Shown piece after piece: positions 1 to 8,960 of a DNA stretch of 22,069 nt. Both the position numbers and the translations under genes were made by a program. The stretch is from Silene noctiflora (lineage: Eukaryota > Streptophyta > Magnoliopsida > Caryophyllales > Caryophyllaceae). Position 1 is the stretch's first letter. Every line of letters begins with the position of its first letter. The DNA lies in NCBI GenBank assembly GCA_009801015.1, contig VHZZ01016295.1, forward strand, positions 11,636-33,704, written 5' to 3'. Under the pieces are notes generated by a model that did no database searches, was not told the origin of the DNA, and saw only the letters and a program-made list of their open reading frames with translations.

Positions 1-36
1 GACCTTAATCGTCAAGACGATAGTTGTTTAGTAGTG

Positions 37-158
37 CACTCGACCTAGTGAGTGACACTCGGTCGAGTGTGGTGCACTCGACCGAGTGCAGCGTGAAAAT
101 ATATTACGCGTAAATTAGAATTCCACACTCGACCGAGTGCAGGGGACTCGGTCCAGTG
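37..158. repeat. Cluster of five CACTCGACCGAGTG-type palindromes
   Basis: A 14-base near-perfect palindrome occurs at 37-50 (one mismatch), 56-69 (GT centre), 75-88, 126-139 (perfect arms, AC centre) and 145-158 (degenerate). The AC-centred and GT-centred forms are reverse complements, so the array alternates in orientation. The same palindrome recurs at 13163-13176 and 13184-13197. It lies ahead of the leader-like part of the LTR, where U3 control elements normally sit. Confidence 0.85.
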
Positions 159-192
159 CAGCGTGAAAATATATTACGCGTAAATTAGAATT
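53..192 (+). repeat. 70-bp tandem duplication in the LTR
   Basis: A 38-base block (AGTGCAGCGTGAAAATATAT and onward) at 85-122 is repeated exactly at 155-192, an offset of 70. The sequence before each copy is a diverged version of the palindrome motif. The repeated block contains ATATTACGCGTAA. Confidence 0.85.
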
Positions 193-733
193 TACCGATT
201 CGTTTTCTTATTTTCTTTCTTCCCTTTCTTCCCCAAAACCCTAAATCGTTCCTTCTCTTCCTCTCGTCCATCCCTCACCTTACAAAGCCATGCTTAGAAG
301 TCCGTCGTAGGAAAGGAGGAATACGCCGAGTCTGACCTAGTCTATCAATCGTGTAATAAGGTAAGTCACCGCCACCGTCTGTATGTCTTGGATTGGGATT
401 TCGGTTGTGCGTAATCGGGTCATATGACTGTTGTAGGTGTTTGTGTAGATATGTGATGCTCATATGGTTAAATTGATGATTGGTGCTACATGGGATGCGT
501 TACAGGTAGGTTATCCTATTCAGTTGCCTGGTTAATTATATGCTATAATGTGATATGATATGATTATGTGATTGTGTTATGATTGTGATGGCGGAGTTGT
601 ATGATGGTGGTTGGAGATGTTGGATATTGTGATTATTGTGAGCCATTGTGAGAGGTGGCCTCACCCCCATTGTTCGCCTCCTGCGTTCTTTCAGCGTAGG
701 GAGGATGTGCACATTAAGGGACTTGAGTTGTTA

Positions 734-821
734 CGGTACGTCTGGGTGTGTGCCGGTACCGGTGTGATGTGGTGATGCGGTACGTCTGGGTGTGTCCCGG
801 TACCGGAGTGGTTTGGTGATG
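734..821 (+). repeat. 44-bp tandem repeat with CCGGTACCGG palindromes
   Basis: Two adjacent 44-base units start at 734 and 778 with CGGTACGTCTGGGTGTGT. They differ at a few positions. Each carries a CCGGTACCGG palindrome. Confidence 0.8.
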
Positions 822-1314
822 GTTGGTGTTAGTGGTGGCGATGTTGTATTACTTCCCTCGTTGTTTAGATTATATTGTTTATAATTGTTCAGTTGATTGA
901 CCCCGTGTTGTTTGTAAAACTGTGATGATCCATACGGGAGTGGTGAGCAGGCTGTTCTGCAGGTATAGATGCTGAGTGGATGCTTGTTTGGTGATGTTCG
1001 TGTTATGGGATGGGGACTTCTGACGATAATAATAGTGTGACTATCATAGTATGCTCAGTTGTAATAGTTCAGTTATATAGTGTTGTATGTCCTTGTTTCA
1101 CATAAATGTAATCAATCATAATGTTGTTCTTTAATGGTCCCTTTGATATATATATACTTGCCTCGGGTAACCGAGATGGTAGCACCCTTGGTTACTAGGG
1201 AAGGCCTAGTGCAAGCTTCCTTGGCAAGTGGGGGTGTTACAATAGGCCTTGTATGCAATGCTTGGAAAGTAACTTCCAATTTATATGTTTCTCAAGTGTC
1301 AACCAAACAATCCT

Positions 1315-1690
1315 TAAGTGAGTGCTTGGATCGAGAGATTTGAAAGGAAAAAGGGAGGGAGAGTAGGGGATTTAAAATCCCTTGTTTGGATAGTAAATAA
1401 AGGTGGAGAGAAATTGGGAGGGGGGGAGGGGTTTGGAGGGACACATAGGAGAAGGATGAGAAATCCATTGTTTGGTTAGCAAAATAATGGTATAAGGATT
1501 TGCAGGGGAGGAAAAATGGATCTCTAACATTTCCCTCATAGAAGGTAAATTATTTCCCCACCAACATAGGCATTGGAGGAAAAACCACCTCCTCCATTCT
1601 CTCTCCCCATTCCCTTCTCTCCCTCTTTTCCCCTCCCCTCCCTTTCCCTTTCCCTCATTTTTTGCTATCCAAAGTCTAAACAAGCCCTTA
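1315..1690. mobile_element. Foldback/inverted-repeat element A (MITE-like)
   Basis: The left arm is purine-rich (about 1340-1440) and begins near GTGCTTGGAT. The right arm is pyrimidine-rich (about 1590-1660) and ends with ATCCAAAGTCTAAACAAGCC, so the ends are imperfect inverted repeats of the GTGTTTGGAT type common in plant foldback MITEs. There is no coding capacity. Reading frames across it are only Pro/Ser or Gly/Arg low-complexity translations. Exact ends and target duplication are uncertain. Confidence 0.5.
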
Positions 1691-1990
1691 TGGCGTGTTT
1701 GGATTCAGGGATTTGGAGGGGAAGAAAAGGAAGGAAGAGTAGAGGATTTAAATATCTTGTTTGAATAACAAATATTGGGAAAGAAAAATGGAGGAAGAGT
1801 GATTTTAAGGGATAAAATCAATCAAAATCTCTCAAAAATAGAAAAAAATTAGAGGGAATTGTATCTAAACTCTCACACTTCATTTTACCTCCCATCCCCT
1901 TCCCTCCCTTTCTCTTCCTTCTTCCTTCTTCCTTCTTCCTTCTTCCTTCCTTTCCTTTTCCTCCTATTTTACTATTCAAACACACTCTTC
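1691..1990. mobile_element. Foldback/inverted-repeat element B (MITE-like)
   Basis: Left end GCGTGTTTGGATTC, followed by purine-rich sequence, pairs with the right end CTATTCAAACACACTCTTC preceded by pyrimidine-rich sequence. It directly abuts element A and has the same end type and architecture, so the two are probably related copies in tandem. The right arm holds the 7-bp microsatellite listed separately. Confidence 0.5.
1914..1948 (+). repeat. (CTTCCTT)5 minisatellite
   Basis: Five perfect copies of the heptamer CTTCCTT sit inside the pyrimidine arm of foldback element B. Confidence 0.9.
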
Positions 1991-2049
1991 AAGTTTACTA
2001 ACATCAAGACATGTTTGAAGTTAAAGTACTTCGTTACGTATCTAAACAA

Positions 2050-2752
2050 CTAAGGACTCCGTACAAAGTAGTATTATGGAACATGAGAAAAGAAGATAGG
2101 GTATAACTTAATAAGCTATTATGCTCGTGGATATGAATGTATGATGTATTAATCAATCCTTTCACAAATCCTTAGCAAAAGTCAAAGAAAACTACTTTTG
2201 AAGGACCAACAACCTAGTGGCTAGTATAAGTTTGTTACAAATTTTTAAGAGAATACACCTCTCTCATAATAGATAATTATTATTTTTATTTAATTTTTAT
2301 CTTTTTTTTATAATTAGTTCTTAGTTATATATTGATTGTCTTATTAATGTAGTAAGAGACGGTGAAAATGTGCGTTTAAATAAGATTACCTGCCTGGCTG
2401 CCTTTCTTCTAGGAAAATCTCTAAAATTCCTAAATCCTTCTAGATGTTCTATCTATCAATTTAATACGGAGTATAATTTTCACACATAAGTCATAACAAG
2501 TGGATATCCTTATCAAGCTAAGCTGTAACCACATATTATTTCTCGACGTTTTACTTTCAAAACAGGTCAACAATTTGGTTGGCTGACCATAGATTCCAAA
2601 ACAATAGGCTACAAATTAAATCAAATTCTATCAACAACACAATAATTACACAATAATCAAACATGAATAGTCTACAATTATCTACACATTAAATAAATGA
2701 TAATATTCCAATTTTTCCACGTCTTAATGAGTAAGCTTGATGTTAACCTATC
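2050..2752. other. AT-rich intergenic sequence, nothing recognised
   Basis: I see no coding frame, RNA gene or clear repeat. Short TACGGAGTA-like motifs occur at about 2055-2064 and 2464-2473. These are frequent dispersed motifs in some dicots and may be remnants of MITE ends. Confidence 0.5.
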
Positions 2753-2940
2753 TACCCTTGCCATTTCGATCATTTATTTATTTTTGGTTTTGACATAAAA
2801 ACCAAGAAAAGAGGAGGAGCTCAATTAGATAACAAGTGAATCAAATTGTCCACCAAAAATATTCTTAAAATAAAAATAATAAACAAACTGAGACAGTCCA
2901 AAATAAAATAGATAAACAAATGACCGGGACATAATGAATA
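2753..2940. mobile_element. Degraded Stowaway-like MITE upstream of the kinase gene
   Basis: It is bounded by TA dinucleotides (2753-2754 and 2939-2940). The left end has a CGATCATTTATTTATTTTT-like inner part, and the reverse complement of the right end has TGTCCCGGTCATTTGTTTAT. These are imperfect terminal inverted repeats of the CTCCCTCCGTCCC Stowaway type. The interior (GGTTTTGACATAAAAACC, then AAGAAAAGAGGAGG) matches my memory of an abundant dicot Stowaway family. Length of about 188 bp is normal. The outer ends are eroded, suggesting an old insertion. Confidence 0.7.
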
Positions 2941-2978
2941 ACATTTATTTTATTGGTCCAAAACTAGACTAATTCCAC

Positions 2979-2987
2979 CTATAAATA
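2979..2987 (+). promoter_or_regulatory. Putative TATA box of the CIPK6-like gene
   Basis: CTATAAATA lies about 370 bases before the kinase ATG, and an inverted CCAAT (ATTGG) lies about 25 bases upstream of it. It would place the start of transcription near 3010 and give a 5' leader of about 340 nt. This is inferred from sequence only. Confidence 0.45.
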
Positions 2988-3131
2988 AACACATACATCT
3001 CTAATCATTAAATCATATACCAAAACAAGATAATAATAAAATTAATAATCCTTCTTTTTAAAGATAATAACAATAAATCTATATCTTTTATCCTAAATCT
3101 TAAATCACCCTTAAAAAAATCGTTACAAAGA

Positions 3132-3152
3132 TTTTTTTTTTTTTTTTTTTTT
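3132..3152 (+). repeat. Poly-T tract (21 T) in the presumed kinase leader
   Basis: An uninterrupted run of 21 T lies about 200 bases before the kinase start codon. It could mark a retroposed tail on the minus strand or be simple slippage. Nothing next to it looks like a processed gene copy. Confidence 0.9.
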
Positions 3153-3354
3153 CCATGCATCGGAACACCCCAATTGCCTACAAAAATCACCATGTTATCC
3201 AGGGTCGAAGCTGCCACCGTAAACACGTTGAGGGCGGGTAGCACGTCGCAACCACAATAACAACATTGCCCTAGTAAGAATCCTGTTTTAGACACGGTTG
3301 TATTAGTTTCATTTGTTTTAACGTATTAGAGAGTTCAAGTTTAGAAAATTTAAT

Positions 3355-4659
3355 ATGGGGGAGTTGAATTTAGCAAAAAAAGAAAATAGGAAGGACGCGA
3401 TATTGGAGGGTGAAATAAAACACGGGGTGTTACAGGGGAAGTATGAATTAGGAAGGTTGTTAGGACAAGGCACATTCGCACGTGTGTACCACGCACGTAA
3501 CGTGCAAACGGGTAAGAGCGTGGCGATGAAGGTGGTTGGGAAGGATAAGGTAATTAAGGCAAAGATGATGGAGCAAGTTAAGAGGGAAATTAGTGTAATG
3601 AAAAGGGTTAAACACCCTAATATTGTAGAACTTTACGAAGTAATGGCTACAAAATCGAAAATTTACTTGGCTATGGAACTCGTACGTGGAGGTGAATTTT
3701 TTACAAAAATTTCTGAAAATGGTAAATTAGATGAGGACCTTGCTAGGTCCTATTTCCGACAGCTCATATCAGCTGTCGGATATTGTCATAGTCAAGGGGT
3801 GTACCACCGCGATCTTAAGCTTGAAAATCTATTACTTGATCACCAAGGTAATCTTAAGGTATCGGATTTTGGGTTAAGTACGTATTTCGAGGATATTGAT
3901 CAAATGGATCGTATGCTTAGGACTAGTTGTGGTACGCCACATTATGTGGCTCCTGAGGTTGTTAGTAAACGAGGTCAAGGTTATGATGGTGCTAAGGCCG
4001 ATATTTGGTCTTGTGGGGTTATCCTATATGTTCTTTTGGCAGGGTACTTGCCATTCAATGATGATAATCTTATGAACATGTATAGGAAGATTTACAAGGG
4101 TAATTTCAAGTGCCCTTCTTGGTTCTCCTCTCAATCTCGAGATTTGATTACTCGAATGATTGATCCAAAACCCGAGTCTAGGATTACAATCTCGGAAATT
4201 GTGTCCCACGAATGGTTCACCGCATCCCAAGAATCCGATTCTGATTTAAATTCGACTGATAGTTGGGCGAATAATGATAAAGTGGTCAAGAATAAGGAGC
4301 CAGAAGAAATGAATGCGTTTCATATAATTTCATTATCCCGAGGGTTGGATTTATCTGCACTGTTTGAAGAGAAGAAGAGAAAAGAGAGGGAAGAAGTGAG
4401 ATTCACGACGAAAGAAGCAGCAAGCACAGTGATATCAAGGCTTGAGGAGGTTGCGGCCAAGGCAGGGGAGGGAGCCATGAGGATGCGAGGCAACGGGAAG
4501 GGTGGGAAGTTGGCTATAGCGGCCGAGTTATACTCGTTGTCCTCGTCGTTTTTGGTGGTTGAGGTTAAGTTGGACTCTGGGGATAGGATGGAGTTCAACC
4601 AGTTTTGCCATAGCCAGCTTCGGCCTGCGCTTCAGGACATGGTTTGGACGGCATCCTGA
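3355..4659 (+). CDS. CIPK6: CBL-interacting serine/threonine protein kinase, CIPK6-like (SnRK3)
   Basis: Single-exon, 434-residue SnRK3 kinase. Calcium-loaded CBL sensors bind such kinases, relieve autoinhibition and bring them to membranes, where they phosphorylate channels and transporters. The kinase domain spans about residues 30-288: glycine loop GQGTFARV (37-44), ATP lysine K59, alpha-C glutamate E78, catalytic HRD at 151-153, DFG at 171-173, SCGTP at 191-195 and APE at 199-201. The CBL-binding NAF motif starts at N320 (MNAFHIISLSRGLDLSALF), followed by a PP2C-interaction-like segment (about 349-370) and a C-terminal domain ending near the family's usual WTS-like end. NAFHII and the EEKK that follows NAF agree with my memory of Arabidopsis CIPK6, which belongs to the intron-poor clade. 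Length is normal. The ATG has A at -3 and G at +4. Oddities: HRDLKLEN replaces HRDLKPEN, and the segment after the PP2C-interaction motif looks short. The family is certain; the exact orthologue is less so. Confidence 0.95.
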   Translation: MGELNLAKKENRKDAILEGEIKHGVLQGKYELGRLLGQGTFARVYHARNVQTGKSVAMKVVGKDKVIKAKMMEQVKREISVMKRVKHPNIVELYEVMATKSKIYLAMELVRGGEFFTKISENGKLDEDLARSYFRQLISAVGYCHSQGVYHRDLKLENLLLDHQGNLKVSDFGLSTYFEDIDQMDRMLRTSCGTPHYVAPEVVSKRGQGYDGAKADIWSCGVILYVLLAGYLPFNDDNLMNMYRKIYKGNFKCPSWFSSQSRDLITRMIDPKPESRITISEIVSHEWFTASQESDSDLNSTDSWANNDKVVKNKEPEEMNAFHIISLSRGLDLSALFEEKKRKEREEVRFTTKEAASTVISRLEEVAAKAGEGAMRMRGNGKGGKLAIAAELYSLSSSFLVVEVKLDSGDRMEFNQFCHSQLRPALQDMVWTAS

Positions 4660-4998
4660 TAAGTGATCATCCAAGTCCTAATTCAAGTTTCACTAATCCG
4701 CCCTAGTGAATAGTTTATATTTTATTTCTCGAGTCAATATGTGAATTATGAATAGCGGTTATTAGGTTTTTTAGGCAATGATTTTGTAAATCATAGGATT
4801 GTTGAAAGTGTTTTTTTTTTTTTTTTTTTTTTTTTTTTCTTTAATTTATGGTTCGAAGCTTAATATGCAACTTTTTAGTTTTTTTGGCCAAATGTAAAGA
4901 AATACACTAGACAATACATGTTCACTATTTGTCTAATCCATAAGAGCAAAACAGCTTAGATTTCTAGAAATTTAACTTCAAATTTAAACAATAGATGG
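4660..4998 (+). other. 3' flank of the kinase gene with a 28-T tract
   Basis: This is the probable 3' UTR and intergenic sequence. It is AT-rich (about 30% GC in 4681-4740). A run of 28 T occupies 4811-4838. I see no canonical AATAAA close to the stop, so the polyadenylation site is not assigned. Confidence 0.6.
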
Positions 4999-6066
4999 TA
5001 CGGAGTACAATATCAGCGAGCGAAGGGATATCTCTTAGAATACTGTATGTGCATCTATCTGGCCCAACCCGTCTGACTAGAGGGAGGTAGTTCGCAAGGA
5101 TGTTTATGTGATAAATAGCCGCTTCAGCTTTAATCCGACTTCCTTGGTCGTGCTCATCGCACCTTCTAAGTTTTGGATCACCCACCTTGTGACTGCATTT
5201 AGGCTAAGGTCCTAAGCCCGATCAACCTTGATTATCCTGGATGCATCACGAGTTCATGACATTCAGCTCTCCCTACAATAAAGGACTTTTCCGCCTTATT
5301 GAATCCTTCACATTCCCACTTCTTCAGAATCTCTCCCTTTCAGCCTCCAAATTATTATTAAATCCTTCACATTCCCACTTCTTCAAATCTCTCCCAGCCT
5401 CCAAATTAATACTAGTGGGCATTAATAATACATCTCACTATCGCACTCTTTGAATCCACCTTACTTTGACGAAGATTAAACAGAACTTCAACGAAAGAAG
5501 AGGTTAACATTCTTACATCTAAGCAATTGAAGTTAACATCTTATTCTCTCCTTAGCACGCTACCACCGACTGTGATTCTATCCATTCATTTTATTCTGTG
5601 TTATCCTCTATAATCAGTTAACAAGGTATATAGAAGACAACGAGGTACAAACTAGCGCTTTCTGCACATGAGTCCGTTTTAGCCGGTTACACACGACCTA
5701 GTTGCCGCAAGCTTACCAAATCTATCAACCACAAATTTCTTGAATCATCTCTCAAGCCTCAGTAAGTTAGCCATGAAAGATCAACAAGCCGAGAGAGGTA
5801 AGACCGCTTGACTACGTCCTCAGGGTGTCGCCAACTCTTGCTCTTGTCCAGCTAAAGATGTTCGCAATGTACCAATGAAATGGTACCAAGCTTCAAGAGT
5901 TTGGGACAGCTTTTTGTTTTGGCAGAAAACAATGCCTCTTATGCGGGTCATTTTCGAGTTTGACTTCATTGGTAGTTAGACAAGAAAGAGATCTGATCTA
6001 ATAGTCTTATGGCTCGGCTTTACTAGCCTTTCAGCTAAGACTAATTCTTAGTTACATACGGAGTAC
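4999..6066. other. GC-richer block flanked by TACGGAGTACAA, origin unknown
   Basis: Hand counts of 60-base lines between 5641 and 5880 give about 42-50% GC, against about 30-32% in lines at 4681 and 7801. The 12-mer TACGGAGTACAA appears at both ends (4999-5010 and 6057-6068) in the same orientation. No convincing reading frame or domain is present. The composition and wording resemble plant organelle (mitochondrial) spacer DNA, which would make it a nuclear mitochondrial insert, but I cannot confirm this. An uncharacterised repeat is the alternative. Confidence 0.35.
5302..5407 (+). repeat. Imperfect tandem duplication, about 59-bp period
   Basis: AATCCTTCACATTCCCACTT begins copies at 5302 and 5361. 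Both continue through CTTCA, ATCTCTCCC and AGCCTCCAAATTA, with small indels between them. Confidence 0.85.
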
Positions 6067-6386
6067 AACTTAACACATTATCATAAGCCTATAATCGATC
6101 AATGACAGAACGAAGAATTTTTGCTTCCCGAATCAAACATACTGTAATGGAGAATGTGAAAACCATCAGGAACCAAAAGAGGTATCTCAATTAATTATTC
6201 AATGTACAATTTCAATTAGATAAAGCATCAACCTCTTGACAAAAGATCCGTAATACATATAAAAGGAGACGTTCACTATGGCACGATTTCCGTACCATGA
6301 TCATTCGATTATGTCAAAATCAGCCATCTTCTCCACCAAAATGCTACTTGTAAAACAATAAAAACTACTTCGTATGTTAAAGGTTA

Positions 6387-8921
6387 TTAAGTGACTGCAA
6401 AAGGAACCACCCTAATATGCTTAAGAGGGTGCTCTATATCAATTCCTCCAGCATGCTCGACGAAACCAGATGGTGTGAAAGATGCACCATGGCAAACACA
6501 AACAATGCTCACCTCCGTCTTTGAGTATTTGTACAAAAACCCGCTGATTGTCTTTCCATCAGGCCCATTTCCCGTGGCTGAAACACATGGCATTTGGGGA
6601 AGCAGTACACTCTGCTGGCTCATCTGTCTACTGGGCTTCGGCGGCTTTCCTGGCAAAAATTTGGGTGCCTTTGGGCTTGTGCTTCGGCTTTGAGGAGTTG
6701 GGCTAGGTTCCTCTTCCTTACTGTTAGTAGAGGTTATTTTTCGAGAACATTGGTTAGGGTTCAAAGAGTTAAGATGGGTGTTTTCTTGCGAAGAAACAGT
6801 TTGTTTCACTGAGGGGCTGGCTGTATGTAAGTTTACAGAGGGTAAACGGCGTAAATGATGGCTTGAATTGCTGCTAGTATCACTGTTATTTCCACCTGTA
6901 TCGAGGAATAAACATTGTTAACAAGGATTACATTCCAAATGCAAGGTAATGCTTGATTTATGTTGACTGTTCTCAGCAAAATTTATCTAATTACACGGTC
7001 GAGTCAGTTTAGGAGGGTCCGATTGGGTCATCTCGAGTATAGCTATGTTTCAGTTCACGTTTGTAAGAAATGAGTTCTTGGTTTTGGGTCAAAATAGAGC
7101 TACTCTGTTTGGTTACGATTTTCAATTCTGACTAATTTACATACAATCAACCTTAACATTTCCGGTACTCCGGTAAGCAATACTCAACTTAATTGTAAGG
7201 CATCATAACAAGGTGGAGGTGTTAAGTAATACCCTATTTGGATGGATGGATTTAGATCCGTTTCCTTTGACTTAAACAGTCGGAATTGAACCTAATTGAA
7301 TTGGATTTATAGGACGTGCCATGAACTAAACTAAAATAAAGAGTAAAAATGAACAGAATGAACTCAGAAGAACTGAAATAAAACCAAAACAACAAAATTG
7401 AAGAAGGGCAAGTTACTTGTATAATGTTTGGAATTTGGATAGTAACCTAGAAAAAAAAAGATAGATAAGATTTCAAGTTTTTGATTGTTAAATCATCCCA
7501 ATACCCACAGGCCACAGTCCCACTTGCCTATATCGGACAAACCCTTTGTTAGTCTCTACTCTCTAAGTACTCTTTGTTTGTCTAATCAATAATACGTAAC
7601 CTTTTTAAGTTAAATGAAAATATTAGAATATTTCCAAATAGGGACACGATTAGGTGATGAAACATACGAAAAGGGCAAAGGGTCAACATACACAACAGTT
7701 GGCATCATTACTAGAATAAGTAGGAGGTGCTGAGTAGTCACCCACCCCAACTTTATTATTAACATCTTAATTACTACTACTTAAACTCCTTTTATGAATG
7801 AAGTTGTTAAACCTACTTGCAATTACAATCACCTAACATAGACAACCTAGTTTACCCAAGTAATACTGGTTCAAAATTATGCACATCACCCACTTTCGAG
7901 TAATTCATCAATGAGATAATTAATTACCTCAAGACTTTATAAACCAACCAGTCTCTCAAATAGATTTTAATTTTCACCATCTACTTTGATCTCGTCATTC
8001 TCGAACTATAAATAAGCTTTAATTAAATGTCCATCGGAAGAATATGGAGGATCCGCTTAGAAATGAGGTATTACTAAAGGCCAAGGTAGGAGTGGTGTCA
8101 ATAAAGGATAAAATGAAACTCTCAAATAGATTTTAATTTTCGTTTTTGTGTAAATAATTTATATGACGACAATTACAAAAAAGAAAGTTGTAATATCTTC
8201 ATTCCTCACACATTTGGTTGATGAGATCTTCATCCGAGGTACATATATATAGTCCATAATGTGGATGTTATATGAAAGAACACTTGACATTATAGAAGAA
8301 GACAACTTGAGGAAACTAATGTAAATGACCAATTTCAGAAAATACACTTTCAAATAATTAAATATTAGACAAAATCTCTTTGAATCCTCATTATCTTATT
8401 TTAATGAAATTCAATATTTTTTTAAACATTTCATCCTAGTTGCTTATTGCTTCTCCTCCTTGGCTTTTGGTTGGCTATACGATGCAATTGATAACATCAT
8501 TGAATGTAAGGTTTCCTAATCAACTTGAATAAGAAATGAATATCATACACGTGGTATGTTTCCACCAAATAATAATAATTGTAATTAAAATGTAATGATA
8601 GCAAACTTCCACAGGTTACAAATCACCGTCCCATTTTTTTAAGTCACCATCATATGCAACTTGACACTCTTTTATCATTTGTACGTAGAATTACCAACTT
8701 GACACTCTTTTATTAATTACTTCATTAGATAATTAGCAACTCGGCCACAATCATATAAAATCAAATCTCCAATTAATCAATCACAAATCATAATAAACCC
8801 TTTGTTAATCACAAATTTTAGTTTAAGACAAACCTATCTGTCTATCAAATAGGTGAATGACGAAAAAACAAAACACCTAAAGCATAACAAACTCTTGTCT
8901 CATCTACCGAACAACAACAAT

Positions 8922-8960
<39 letters not shown>

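Larger units (their letters stand above)
1..1241 (+). mobile_element. LTR fragment of a Ty3/gypsy-like retrotransposon (fossil), 3' edge at 1241
   Basis: The stretch is open at the window's left edge and ends in GGGGGTGTTACA, the usual ...CA end of a plant LTR. It contains a palindrome cluster (37-158), a 70-bp tandem repeat (53-192), a pyrimidine-rich leader-like part (200-285) and a 44-bp tandem repeat (734-821). The last 100 bases (a CCGAGATGGTAGCA-like motif, then GGGGGTGTTACA) resemble the reverse complement of the LTR edge at 18969, so the two probably belong to related families in opposite orientation. What follows 1241 does not look like a primer-binding site, so this is more likely a 3' or solo LTR than a 5' one. 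No coding region is visible. Only one end is inside the window. Confidence 0.6.

Noticed and set aside
1372-1764. Gly/Arg-rich and Pro/Ser-rich frames
   Set aside because: They are translations of the purine and pyrimidine arms of the foldback elements.
3008-3295. 95-residue minus-strand reading frame upstream of the kinase
   Set aside because: It runs through the poly-T tract, giving a Lys run, and into AT-rich sequence. It has no domain and overlaps the presumed kinase promoter and leader.
4024-4598. Two minus-strand reading frames inside the kinase gene
   Set aside because: They are shadows of the CIPK coding region, with no recognisable domain.
3132-4838. The two poly-T runs as ends of a retroposed gene copy around the intronless kinase
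   Set aside because: Both runs are T on the plus strand, so they cannot be the poly-A tail of a plus-strand retrocopy. The CIPK6 clade is naturally intron-poor, and I see no flanking duplication.
5241-5453. 70-residue plus-strand frame
   Set aside because: It spans the 59-bp tandem duplication and has no domain or start context. It is probably chance.
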